DNA of 64,000 nucleotides from positions 64,322,248-64,386,247 of the forward strand of contig CM043944.1 in assembly GCA_014529385.2 (NCBI GenBank). The letters run 5' to 3'. The translations under genes were made by a program, and so were the position numbers. Below, one piece after another: positions 53,514-63,445 of the stretch. Source of the DNA: Adiantum capillus-veneris. Taxonomy: Eukaryota > Streptophyta > Polypodiopsida > Polypodiales > Pteridaceae. The notes below the pieces were generated by a model that saw only the letters and a list, made by a program, of their open reading frames with translations, did no database searches and had not been told where the DNA came from. Every line of letters starts with the position of its first letter. Position 1 is the first letter of the stretch.

Positions 53514-54995
53514 CTGATTTCCAGGTTGATTGGGCTGATTATATCTCACAATGGGCATTCCCCTTTCTTCCCTATGCTTCACCCATAAAGCACAATTGGG
53601 ACCTACCCAGTGATCTGGTGCACCACAGTACACACAGGGTCTCCTATTATTATTGTTCTCCTGCTCTCTCCAAGGAGGTCTAGGAGGTCTTGCCCTCTGA
53701 AATGGTGGTCTTCCCCTAAATGGTACTGCTTGATTTGCTCCAATTTCTGGTCTTCCTCTTCCTATGTTAGGTGCTGTCTGCCCTATATTCTTTGGATTAT
53801 ACCAACAGCTAGCAGTGCTATGTCCATCCCTTTCACAAATGTGACAATACACTTTTTCTTTAGGTGCTACAACAGAATAACCAAACTTTTTAAGTTTGCC
53901 TACCAAATCTTGCTCAATGCTCTGCTTTTGCTTGACTTTCTTCTTCTTACTGATCTGTTTCTTCTTTCTTTTTTCTGTTTCCTCATCACTGTCTGATGGT
54001 GAGTCTGAATCTGAGTTCCCACTGGAATCTGTGTCTTCAGATGCTTCATCTGAATCTGAGTCACTGTCTTCTTTTCCTTTTGCCTTGGTCATGCCAAGTC
54101 TCTTCTCCACCCTTGCAGCAGCAGTAACAAGGTCATCTAGACCTCCAGCAATATCAATGCTAGCTACTGCTCCCTTTAAGCTGCTTCTCAATCCTTTCAA
54201 AAAATAACCTGCTAACATTTCATTAGTGGGTCTTTCATTCCCTTGCAATCTTTCTACTAAAATTCTGAACTTCTGTGCATAGTCTTCAACCAGCATCTTA
54301 TTTTGCTTAATGTCTCTGAGTTTTCTCAGGACATCAGTCGGAGTCTTCTCCTTTCTAAATCTCTGCAGAAATGCCTGCTTCAAAGCATTATAAGTAGCAA
54401 AATGTGCAATACCATATTGGCTAAACCAACTCATGGCCTTTCTAAATCTCTGCAGAAATGCCTGCTTCAAAGCATTATAAGTAGCAAAATGTGCAATACC
54501 ATATTGGCTAAACCAACTCATGGCCTTTCCTTCCAATGTGGCAGCAAACTGTTCCATCTTAACTCCATCAGCATACATCACCTGATAGCCACTTGCCTGC
54601 CACTTAGTTTCAAATTGTGCCACATGACAGTCAGCATCTTCCTTACTCCCTGCTCTAAACTTGGCTGCCTTGACCTTTGGGTTGGGTGGTGGTTGAGCCA
54701 TTGGGATGGGTTGTGGTGGTCTCCTAGGTCTTTGCCTGGTAGCCCCCTGAAGTGGGTCAAACTGGATCCTTCTCCTGGTGGTTCTTCTTGCCAGGAATAA
54801 ACCTCCAATAAATTGCCTCACTCTCTTTTCTCCTGCTGCTCCTGATCCTACCCCTCCTTGGTCTACAGGTTGCTGCCTCTGAGCATCGGGTGATTGCTGA
54901 TTGTCATGATCATAGTTAAATGGATCAATGTTTCCAGCCTGTGCTTGAGCCCTTGTGTAGTACACTCTTCCTACTCTCCTGTCTCCTTCTGACAT
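53034..54995 (-). CDS. RE9 gag
   Basis: 653 residues from ATG 54993-54995 (MSEGDRRVGRVYY). Capsid-like region AKFRAGSKEDADCHVAQFETKWQ, MSWFSQYGIAHFATYN, LRDIKQNKMLVEDYAQKFRILVERL. A 28-29-residue block is duplicated exactly (87 bp). Then an acidic Asp/Ser tract, a Lys-rich stretch, CCHC knuckle CHICERDGHSTASC, a second knuckle-like CVYCGAPDHWVGPNC, and a run of about 12 Gln. It ends at an amber codon followed in frame by pol. Confidence 0.9.
54351..54524. repeat. 87-bp exact tandem duplication in RE9 gag
   Basis: Units at 54351-54437 and 54438-54524, beginning CTTTCTAAATCTCTGCAG. Length 87 keeps the reading frame and doubles the MSWFSQYG...QRFRK block. Confidence 0.93.
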
Positions 54996-55020
54996 GCATC
55001 ATTACTTGAAAATAAACGTT

Positions 55021-55038
55021 AACCCAGCGGGATCGCCA
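55021..55038 (-). other. RE9 primer-binding site
   Basis: Minus strand reads TGGCGATCCCGCTGGGTT, a few bases inside the 5' LTR. It differs from the other elements in the window. The tRNA was not identified. Confidence 0.75.
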
Positions 55039-55042
55039 AATG

Positions 55043-55423
55043 TGTTGTGGGTTAGGTCAACACATGAACATCATACACAGCAAGAATAACCATCTACTCC
55101 ACCATACTTCATCAACAACAATTCAGACACAGTAAACATAACTACTCAAAGAATATCAGAGTAAGCAGATACAATACACTGAATAGTTGCTGCACTGCAC
55201 CATCATCATCACATTCATATCAGAGAACAGATACCTCGTGCGCAGATACATTCCCCACTTATATAGATAAATCCGACTTAACTACCCAGTCACAAGACAT
55301 TCAACAGACTGCAACTGAAATACAGTTACATCCGACTTGGCAAAATACAGCTCAGTAAATATCCGATAATTCAAAATCCAACTTAGCTATTCAGAGTCAG
55401 TTTCTAACATGTGCCTCTCAACA
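55043..55423 (-). mobile_element. RE9 5' LTR
   Basis: 381 bp, nearly identical to 46461-46841, with TATATAGATA near 55260 as a likely promoter element; followed by ACTGC. Confidence 0.94.
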
Positions 55424-55428
55424 ACTGC

Positions 55429-55944
55429 TGTTTTGGCACATATACACACAGCCAGACAACTGGGGCTTACAGTCACATGGCCTATGTAGATAATGATTTC
55501 TTCATTTCTAAATTCTAGAATTTCTCCCCCCTCCTCCCCTATATAAAGAGGGGCCACCATCACACTAAACACACACAACATCACCAAAGAACACACTATG
55601 CATTGTGTGTGCCTAGTACACACACACACACCCACACCATCACCATCACCGCAATCACCATGCTTGTCTTGAGCATGACCTCTACACCCTTGGCTATGGA
55701 AGATGAAGGGCAACTAAATGAAGGATGATGGTCATAATCCTCGTGCGAGTCTTCGCCATCAACTCCCACCTATCCACCATGTGCTCTACCACTCTCTCCC
55801 TTCTCATTCCCCTACCCTATGCTCCCCATTTCATCGCCTAATTCTCTAAATAAAGCTTGAGGTTTTGTGAGTATGTTTTCTTGCAATGTTTTGCCCATGT
55901 GAGGTGTGCGGAATCGCCACCTAGTCTTGTGTTTACCCCCTGTC

Positions 55945-55981
<37 letters not shown>

Positions 55982-56191
55982 TGATCTCATTCCCCTTCCT
56001 TTTCATCATTACTCCCAAGCATCCATCTCTCTTGGATGAAAACTTTGTTATGGTGGTGTGTTGTTTGCGTCCTAGCCGCTGAAGCTAGGTGGTGCCCCCT
56101 GTTTGCTTTACCATGACGGCCTCGAGGCGCGCCATTCGGTCCCCGGTGTTTTAGAGGCCGTTGGGGTTCGGGGTTCGCTTTGCTCCCGTCA
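55429..56191 (+). mobile_element. RE8 5' LTR, right part
   Basis: Continues the RE8 LTR after RE9 and matches about 60226-60978. It has TATATAAAG at 55540-55548 and a CT run at 55948-55978. Relative to the 3' LTR it has about 75 bp extra near 55735 and lacks about 70 bp near 55930. Confidence 0.9.
55540..55548 (+). promoter_or_regulatory. RE8 LTR TATA box
   Basis: TATATAAAG, repeated in the 3' LTR at 60338-60346, with a pyrimidine run before it. Transcription probably starts about 30 bases downstream. Confidence 0.7.
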
Positions 56192-56193
56192 TT

Positions 56194-56211
56194 TGGTGCC
56201 CCCACGGAGGA
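56194..56211 (+). other. RE8 primer-binding site
   Basis: TGGTGCCCCCACGGAGGA, one base different from those of RE2 and RE3, two bases after the LTR. Confidence 0.82.
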
Positions 56212-57050
56212 TCTTTTCATGAAACCCTTCAGTTTACAAGACTGAAACCCTTAAACTATTGTGAATGGATGATGGCTAGCAGGATTTGCTAATTGGACGA
56301 CAGAAGAAGAAGAGCTCCAAGCACAACTAGACGAACTCCGCATCTCCATCGAAGCTCGAGTGCCAGGCGTAACGGTAATCGATTTGCAGTGGGAGAGTCA
56401 ACCAACACGCCAAACCCAGTGGATATACATAGGCCAAGTGCCAAGAAGAAGAAGGAGAAGGTCGAAACCATGTCCGCAACCTACAACCAACCCACAACAA
56501 CAAAATGGAAGGAGCTCTACACAATAGAGAATCAACACTATTCTACTTTGAGAATCGGGTAACTCAAGTCACCGAGGTAATTATCACAGTCAGTTTTCAA
56601 GTCGCACCTGATGCTGCAGCACAGATAACGGAATCATTGGCTCACACTCTCACTAGAGAAACTAGGGATCTACTGAGTTTGTTTCAGGAAAGAACACCAC
56701 CCTCTCCCACAAGCTTGGACAGTGACTAAGCACCTCTAAGCTTCACATGAATCAGTACAACCTACCTCAAGACAGATCACACATACCAACACGAGTACGC
56801 TCAATCAAGGTAATACTGGATTTGAAGGCTCACTACCAGCATGTCATTGACACCATGCTGGGTGGGGAGCGGTCTTTTTGAGGTTCTGGCATCAGATCAA
56901 CCATTTGTCTTACCTTTGGTACAAGGCAATGTACCGTTTGAAGTTTTAATCTATGTCCTAGTATAAGAGGGTATACACGCCTCCTTGTAAAGAAGAACAA
57001 AAACTTTTGCAAGCTAAGAAGTGTGTCTTTCTAGCTCTCTCTCAGTAATC
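56212..57050 (+). other. RE8 leader
   Basis: Long untranslated leader. A short open stretch (about 56297-56528; EEEELQAQLDELRISIEARV) has some coding character but no start or homolog that I recognise. The rest has many stops. Confidence 0.5.
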
Positions 57051-57607
57051 ATGGCAAGTGTAGCATTTCCAACATTTAAAGGAAAGAAGGGGGAGGATTT
57101 GGTAACAGACTTCCTAGATGACTTTGAAGTAGCATGTGTAGTGAGCAACAAAGATACGGATGAATCCCGGGTTAGAATCTTTAAGCATCTCATGAAGCTA
57201 GAAGCTAGATCATGGTACAATGCACTTCCACAAGCAACCAAGGATGACTGGGAACCCTTAAAACCGCTTTTAAGAGGCGCTTTGGGGGAGGTACCACTTC
57301 AGAAAAGTTGTGGGACAAGTTGAGAGACTTGAAGCAGGAGGGTCTTTTAGAATATGCCACCTATGAGTCCAAATTTGTGGATTTGTGGGAACGGTGGGTT
57401 GAGTCACTGGCAAGGGGGGAAGCTGCACCCAATTTCCTAAAAAAAGATCGGTTCATGCATGGCTTATGGCCGCTTCTCAAGGAGAAGGTAAAAGGTAGAT
57501 TCCCGGCTATGTACGAGTTAGCCGTTGAGATTGCTCGCCTCAAGGAGAAGAAGCTGCGAATGAAAGCCAAAGAAACCAAGTCAACAGAATTAGGAACATT
57601 GCGTTGA
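57051..57607 (+). pseudogene. RE8 gag, capsid part
   Basis: ATG 57051 starts MASVAFPTFKGKKGEDLVTDFLDDFEV, then LEARSWYNALPQATKDDWEPL. A shift near 57300 moves the frame to WDKLRDLKQEGLLEYATYESKF, FLKKDRFMHGLWPLLKEKVKG and EIARLKEKKLRMK. The order matches RE1-RE3 gag. A TGA ends it at 57605-57607, after which the same frame reopens. Confidence 0.85.
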
Positions 57608-58324
57608 CCAGCAACTACGACAACCACCATTCCACCACCACCACCGGCTCTTGGGGTAAGAGATGACCAACAAGATATGTTGGCCCATATTACTGACCAA
57701 CTGCAGAATTTGTCTGTCCACTTAATACAGCAAGGGAGGAGTCAAGAAAGAGATCAAGACCCTGGAAGAGCACGACGACAAAACAGGGAGTATCACTGCT
57801 ACAACTGCGGAGAATATGTTCACGGTATGTACTACTGTCCCAAACCACAACAAAACTATAATAGAGGAGGTAGGAGGAACCAATTGTCACCCCCTAGAGA
57901 AAGAACATCCCCATCCCGAGTACCAGCCCCACCAATACAAATTCTATGTCCGCCACAATCACCACTTACAATCATCCTACGCCCACCATCAATTGGTACC
58001 CGCACACCAAGTATCATTGGTCTTGCAGAAGAGGTCAAGATGAAGGTAACCGAAGAAGGATCAAGCGAGAAGTTTATTCAAAGAACTGAAGCAGTGGAAC
58101 AAGAGGTTAAAGAATCAAAAGATGCTACCCAGGTGGGGGAGGTAAGTCAAGAAAATTGTGTTACAAATGTGAGTACATCTTTAACCTTGAATGAAATAGG
58201 CACCAAAGCGATCAATCGACAGCATTGGGCAGTAAGGGTAAGAAGGTGTAAAGTCTTGATTAGGCCTCGTCAGAGTAAGAGGAATGCAAAGGGCATGAAA
58301 GATACAAGAGAAGAGGAAGACTAG
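57608..58324 (+). pseudogene. RE8 gag, nucleocapsid part
   Basis: Same frame after TGA: a Pro/Thr linker, DQLQNLSVHLIQQ, CCHC knuckle CYNCGEYVHGMYYC (the usual Gly before His is Val), a basic/Pro-rich tail, then charged sequence to TAG 58322-58324. No protease motif is found. Confidence 0.8.
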
Positions 58325-59650
58325 CCTGCTAGCAAGGCTTTGCAGAAGGTGGGCAACATATCAAGCAAAGGGGAGGGCTTTGAAAACGGAAGCCTGTGCA
58401 CCAGCATGGACCCAGGACAGTGTAGCAAGCTAAAGGAATCTTGCATCAATGCAGTTTCACATGAGGACCATAACGAAGAGGTAAGTATGACTGAAGGTTT
58501 GGAGTTGGATATTTCTCCAAAGGCTTGGCAGCCGAGCAAGACTTTATTGTGTAGTGTTATAGACTTAGAGATGGGTAATGCCTCTAGTCTACTGAAGGGT
58601 GTTATAAACTTGGAGATGGGTAATGCCTCCAGTTTATGTGAGGGTGTTCAGAGTAAGTTTGATGATCAATATGCTGCCAACCTTTTAAGGATGTTCCAAA
58701 CTCCTCCACAACACAGCATTGTGTTTGCATGGGATGCATCAGACCTATCCCTATGGCTAGCCGCTATAACATATAGAGAGAAGATCAGCATGGAGATAAG
58801 AGCAAAGGAGCCATGGATAGACAAAAGCCTGATAGAATGCAAGAATGAAGACCTCCTTCGCAATTTGGTACAATTTTTTACAAATAGTGCATCCTCTCTT
58901 TGGAGAAAGGTAAGTGGATTACGCTTGTATTTAAGCCGCAAGGTAGGTGGCTTGCTATTAGCATCAGTAAAGGAAGCTGACATGTTTGAGCACACCCAAA
59001 AGAAGCATGATATGCTTGCAATTTTTTCTAGTCATGGCAGTAAGCAGGATTCTGAAGATAACTTGAGCTCACCACACCAACAAGGCGGCCATATATGGTG
59101 GATTCTTGGTACACTCTTGGGAATCATAATTTTCAATTCTGTCTTTGCAGGAGCCAAGATGCTCATTTCCCCTCTCGCTACTGGTGGTTACAAATTTGGT
59201 CCAATTTGTCATGCAAATTTTATTGTTCGGACACTGCAGACAATGATCCTATTTTTCACTTGGGATCCAGGAGGACACTGGCACAAAGTTCTGGAAGCCA
59301 TGGGCTTCCCCTTTAATCAACCGACACTATTCCAAGGACCAAGCTATCACCCGGACCTGTTACAGATTCATGAATATCCTAGAAATCTCACCAATGGCCA
59401 AATGGGATGGCTAGTTCATAAGGCAACTCGATATCGGATCCTACAGCTAAGCGCAAGAAGAAACAGAGCTAGAGACATGAATGCCTCTAGCCAAAAGGAA
59501 AGGGCTAATGATGGGGGCTTTTCACAAGCCAAGCTCCCATACCCCTCTTCTCTCGTCCCCACCCCATGGAAACCTCCTCTTAGGGAGGGAGTGATAAAAG
59601 GCATTGGAAAAGTAAGAAAAAAAATAAAGTATGATTATGTAAATATATGA
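58325..59650 (+). CDS. RE8 unknown ORF with one membrane segment
   Basis: Same frame as gag after an amber codon; the first Met is at 58340 and the stop at 59648-59650, inside the 3' LTR. About 436 residues. The N-terminal half is polar with a tandem 15-residue repeat (INLEMGNASSL-type, a 45-bp unit at 58554-58643). A hydrophobic segment IWWILGTLLGIIIFNSVFAGA lies near residue 252-272; the last 50 residues come from the LTR. Position before the 3' LTR and one membrane helix are env-like, but no signal peptide, cleavage site or homolog is recognised. It occupies the place of pol. It could equally be captured host sequence. Confidence 0.6.
   Translation, partial: PASKALQKVGNISSKGEGFENGSLCTSMDPGQCSKLKESCINAVSHEDHNEEVSMTEGLELDISPKAWQPSKTLLCSVIDLEMGNASSLLKGVINLEMGNASSLCEGVQSKFDDQYAANLLRMFQTPPQHSIVFAWDASDLSLWLAAITYREKISMEIRAKEPWIDKSLIECKNEDLLRNLVQFFTNSASSLWRKVSGLRLYLSRKVGGLLLASVKEADMFEHTQKKHDMLAIFSSHGSKQDSEDNLSSPHQQGGHIWWILGTLLGIIIFNSVFAGAKMLISPLATGGYKFGPICHANFIVRTLQTMILFFTWDPGGHWHKVLEAMGFPFNQPTLFQGPSYHPDLLQIHEYPRNLTNGQMGWLVHKATRYRILQLSARRNRARDMNASSQKERANDGGFSQAKLPYPSSLVPTPWKPPLREGVIKGIGKVRKKIKYDYVNI
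59493..59504 (+). other. RE8 polypurine tract
   Basis: AAAAGGAAAGGG, then CTAA and the LTR start TGATGG, as in RE1. Confidence 0.7.
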
Positions 59651-60978
59651 GAAAGGTAAAATAGGCCACCTCATGCCTGCGGGGCAGCCCATCCCCTCCT
59701 TGCCTCCTTTTTCTTCACTGTTGCCCCGCCGTGTGTCCCTTTTCCTCTCCTCCACTCAAAAGGTCAACCCCCTCTCTCTTCCTCTTGTCCTTTCTCCTTT
59801 CTCTCTCCCCTCAAGCTACCCCACCTCTCACCAATAATGCATTCTAACTCACCAATAATGCACCCTAACTCACATGCAACTTATCCTATCTTCCAAAATA
59901 GTATACCCCACCCCCCTTTCTCTCTCCTATCATATCCCATGACCCAAATACCCCCCTCTCTCTCTAAAGGGCGCCATGTCTCTTGTCTTGTAGCTAAATA
60001 ACCTCCCCCACACTCACACACACTCAGTTTCACTGAAAAAGGTGCCCACAGACCCATCCCCACCCGGTGGTTACCTGATTTTTCTTGTGTTCACACACAT
60101 CTGCACACAGATTCACCTCTGAACACACTCCCCTCTCTCCCCTCTTGTAATTACTTTATTCTCCATGTCACTTCTCACTTTTTTCATCAATCCATCTCTC
60201 TCTCTTAGTCTCTCTCATAAGACTGTTGTTTTGGCACATATACACACAGCCAGACAAGTGGGGCCCACAGTCACATGGCTTATGTAGATAATGATTTCTT
60301 CATTTCTAAATTCTAGAATTTCTCCCCCCTCCTCTTCTATATAAAGAGGGGTCACAATCACACTAAACACACACAACATCACCAAAGAACACACTATGCA
60401 CTGTGTGTGCCTAGTGCACACACACACACCCACACCATCACCATCACCGCAATCACCATGCTTGTCTTGAGCATGACCTCTACACCCTTGGCTATGGAAG
60501 ATGAAGGGCAACTAAATGAAGGATGATGGTCAACCCTATGCTCCCCATTTCATCGCCTAATTCTCTAAATAAAGCTTGAGGTTTTGTGAGTATGTTTTCT
60601 TGCAATGTTTTGCCCATGTGAGGTGGGCGGAATCGCCACCTAGTCTTGTGTTTTGGAGTGAGCTTGTGTATATGTGAAGGGTGTGCGGATTCGCCATCCT
60701 TTTGTGATGCCTAAGTACTAAGCCGCTATACTCCCTCCCTCACTCTCTCTCTCTCTCTCTCTCTCACTTGATCTCATTCCCCTTCCTTTTCATCATTACT
60801 CCCAAGCATCCATCTCTCTTGGATGAAAACTTTGTTATGGTGCTGTGTTGTTTGCGTCCTAGCCACTGAAGCTAGGTGGTGCCCCCTGTTTGCTTTACCA
60901 TGACAGGCTCGAGGCGCGCCATTCGGTCCCCGGTGTTTTAGAGGCCATCGGGGTTCGGGGTTCGCTTTGCTCCCGTCA
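59509..60978 (+). mobile_element. RE8 3' LTR
   Basis: 1,470 bp, TGATGGGGG...CCCGTCA, matching the two parts of the 5' LTR apart from two indels; followed by CCGC. Confidence 0.93.
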
Positions 60979-60982
60979 CCGC
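60979..60982. repeat. RE8 target duplication, right
   Basis: CCGC directly after the 3' LTR end CGTCA. It could be read as 5 bp (ACCGC) if the terminal A is shared. Confidence 0.8.
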
Positions 60983-62176
60983 ATTCACTCTCGGCCGTCT
61001 TGAGAGTGCATCAGCTACTTGATTATGCTTGCCAGCAATGTGAGCAATATGAAAATGAAATTGCGAAAGGAAATTTGCCCACCTCATTTGTTTGTCGAAG
61101 AGCTTGGTCTGTGTCATGAAGTACTTAAGACTTTGGTGATCCGTTCGCAGAATGAAAGGAGTCCCCAATAAATAGTGCTTCCATGAGTCTAAGGTATGTA
61201 GAACTGCAAGGAGTTCCTTTTCGTATATGCCTAGAGCTTGCTCAATAGGGTCGAGCCTTCGACTCTCATAGCCTATAGCGTGCCCTTCTTGGAGCAAAAC
61301 AGCTCCAAGGCAATCACCACAAGCATCGCATTGGACCTCAAATGGTTTTGAGAGATCCGGTAGTGTAAGCACAGGTTGAGAGATAAGCTTTTCTTTAAGC
61401 TTTTCGAAAGCATTGTTCTCCTTAGCAGACCATGTATACCTAACGCTTTTCTTTGTTAGGTCATGTAATGGTCCCGCAATTTGTGAGAACTTTTCTATGA
61501 AGCGTCTATAGTATGCACACATACCTATGAAGCTTCTTAGTTCATGCAAATTCCTTGGTTTAGGCCATCCTTTTATTACCTCTAACTTGGATGGATCCAT
61601 TTGGATGCCATCTTGAGAGATAATGTGACCTAAATACTGAATCTCTTGCAAGAAAAATTCACTTTTCTTTCGATTAACATAAAGTTTATTCTCTCTTAAA
61701 ACTTGAAATATTACTTGGAGATGTTGCTTGTGTTCCTCCAATGAATTAGAGTAGATGATAATATCATCAAAGAACACTCCAGTGAAGGTTCGATGAGGCC
61801 TGAACAGCTTCTCCATCAAGTGGTTGAATGTGGCTGGTGCATTGGTCAAGCCAAAAGGCATGACAATGTATTCGTAAAGATCAAATGTAGTACGAAATGC
61901 AGTCTTTACAATGTCTTGATCAACTATCCTTATTTGATGATAGCCACTTTTTAGGTCAACCCTACTGAAGTAGGTCGATCCTTGTAGCTTATCAAATAGG
62001 TCTTCTACCCGTGGAACGGGAAACCTATTCTTGATAGTGATCCTATTTAGTGCTCTATAGTCGACACACATACGATATGTGCCGTCTTTCTTTTGCACTA
62101 ATAGCATAGGTGAGCAAAATGGAGATAAGCTTGGCCTAACCATACCCTTCTCAACTAACTCATGCACTTGCCGCAT
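60983..62176 (-). pseudogene. RE7 reverse transcriptase and RNase H
   Basis: MVRPSLSPFCSPMLLVQKKDGTYRMCVDYRALNRITIKNRFPVPRVEDLFD, MPFGLTNAPATFNHL and catalytic FFDDIIIYS; RNase H with VQCDACGDCLGAVLLQ (Asp), YEKELLAVL (Glu), RTDHQSL (Asp) and VADALSRRP (Asp). This stretch is open and well preserved. Residues after VNAV belong to the RE8 LTR. Upstream RT sequence (PPNKPPYRVSQAQQEEI) continues to about 62300 in the same frame. Confidence 0.92.
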
Positions 62177-63445
62177 AATCTCCTCTTGTTGAGCTTGAGA
62201 AACTCTATAAGGAGGTTTATTAGGCGGTGAACTTCCTGGAAGAAGTTCAATTGCATGGTCATCATTACCTCGTTTAGGAGGTAGCTCACAAGGTATGTCG
62301 TCAATAAAAACATCTTAAAACCCCTGGAGAAAGTTGGATAACTCTAATTCCTTTTGGTTGCTTTTATTTTCTTTTGCTAAAGCATTAGGTTCATTTTGAG
62401 AGTCTTTAACAAAAATCATGTACACGGAAATAGAGCTCTTTATTGACTTGTTGAAAGCTGGTGTATGTACAATGGGGATGGTGTTACCCATTTCCTTACC
62501 ATCTATATACATGTCTTTTTCCCTGAACTTAAAGGAGATTCTCCTTTCAGGAAATTTAACATCGGCAGCCAGGCGGTCAAACCATGGTGCCCCTAGGATT
62601 ACATCCTCATGCTTGAGAGGAGAGATAAAGAAGTCCTCTTTGTCCACATAGCCTTGGACATGAAGCCTCAATTTCCCGATTAAGGGAGTGACTGAAGCTT
62701 CTTGCCCCTTGAAGGCACTGTCTGCGGGTAGGACATCTCCCATCTCGTAGGATTGTATTCCTAGCTTGGTGGCCAACTCTATAGATATAAAATTGTGAGT
62801 AGAACTAGGGTCAAAGAGAATAAAAGAATCATGTTCTCTTACCTTTCCCCAAGCATGGCATAGAGGAGATCCTTTGTGGTAAGTTTGGTGAGTCTCCTCC
62901 TCTTGGATGTCAACCAAGGAAGCTCTAGGAGGATCTTGGCGGTTGTTCTTTTGGGGACAAGCGTGGTACGCATGCCCTTGTTCGCCGCACTTGAAACACC
63001 GGTTATCCTTACGATAACGCTCAAGCTCTTCAAGAGAGAGTTTATTCTTACCTTTGTAAACTCCCTTCTCTTTAGCTTTGTTGGAGTTGCCCTTAGGAGA
63101 CTTTTGGACATTGTCCTTCCCCTTAGGCTCATTGGAACCCTTATTTTCCGGGGGCTTATTATTTCTTTTTGCCCCCATTTGGAAATTGATTCGAGAGGCG
63201 ACCATAGTGTGGTGTATTACCGCCGATATGGTACGTGGTCTTTGGGAGTTGACATACTCCGCCATTTCTTCGGTTAAGCCCGCATAAAATTGTTGCTTTT
63301 GCTCTCCAAAATCCAACTTTTTGAAGACAGTGGCTTTGAGTTGTAGGTCCCAAAACTTGTCTACATATTTGTAGATAGATTCATTGGGAGAGAGCTTTAA
63401 GCTTCGCCATTCGGTGAGTACTTTGTCTTTGGCATCGGTGGCCAA
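62177..63445 (-). pseudogene. RE7 gag C-terminus and protease
   Basis: LTEWRSLKLSPNESIYKYVDKFWDLQLKA (gag core), ERYRKDNRCFKCGEQGHAYHAC (CCHC knuckle), then a protease with FILFDPSSTHNFIS at the active site, where the usual form is FDSGATHSFIS, so the Gly is replaced. DVILGAPWFDRL closes the domain. A stop at 62315-62317 breaks the frame before RT. Confidence 0.88.

Larger units (their letters stand above)
46461..55423 (-). mobile_element. RE9: Ty3/gypsy with a 3' extra coding region
   Basis: Minus-strand element with two 381-bp LTRs (TGTTGTGGGTTAGG...CTCTCAACA) that are almost identical, and an ACTGC duplication (46456-46460, 55424-55428). Order: 5' LTR, primer site, gag, protease, RT, one RNase H, integrase, then an extra region of about 680 codons before the 3' LTR. 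Gag through the extra region runs in one frame with two amber codons down to 48051; later parts shift frame. There is no chromodomain and no second RNase H. An extra ORF after pol recalls the Athila branch. Confidence 0.92.
45742..60978 (+). mobile_element. RE8: non-autonomous LTR element with gag and a membrane-segment ORF
   Basis: Plus-strand element inserted in RE7. The LTRs begin TGATGGGGGCTTTTCAC and end CTCCCGTCA; the 5' LTR is split by RE9 (45742-46460 and 55429-56191) and the 3' LTR is 59509-60978. It has a primer site, gag with a CCHC knuckle, and a second coding region with one hydrophobic segment, but no protease, RT, RNase H or integrase. The primer site and the LTR start link it to the Tat-like elements RE2 and RE3. 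Confidence 0.88.

Noticed and set aside
46461-55423. RE9 as an integrated plant virus
   Set aside because: Paired LTRs, target duplication and integrase show a retrotransposon; no movement or coat protein motif of pararetroviruses is seen.
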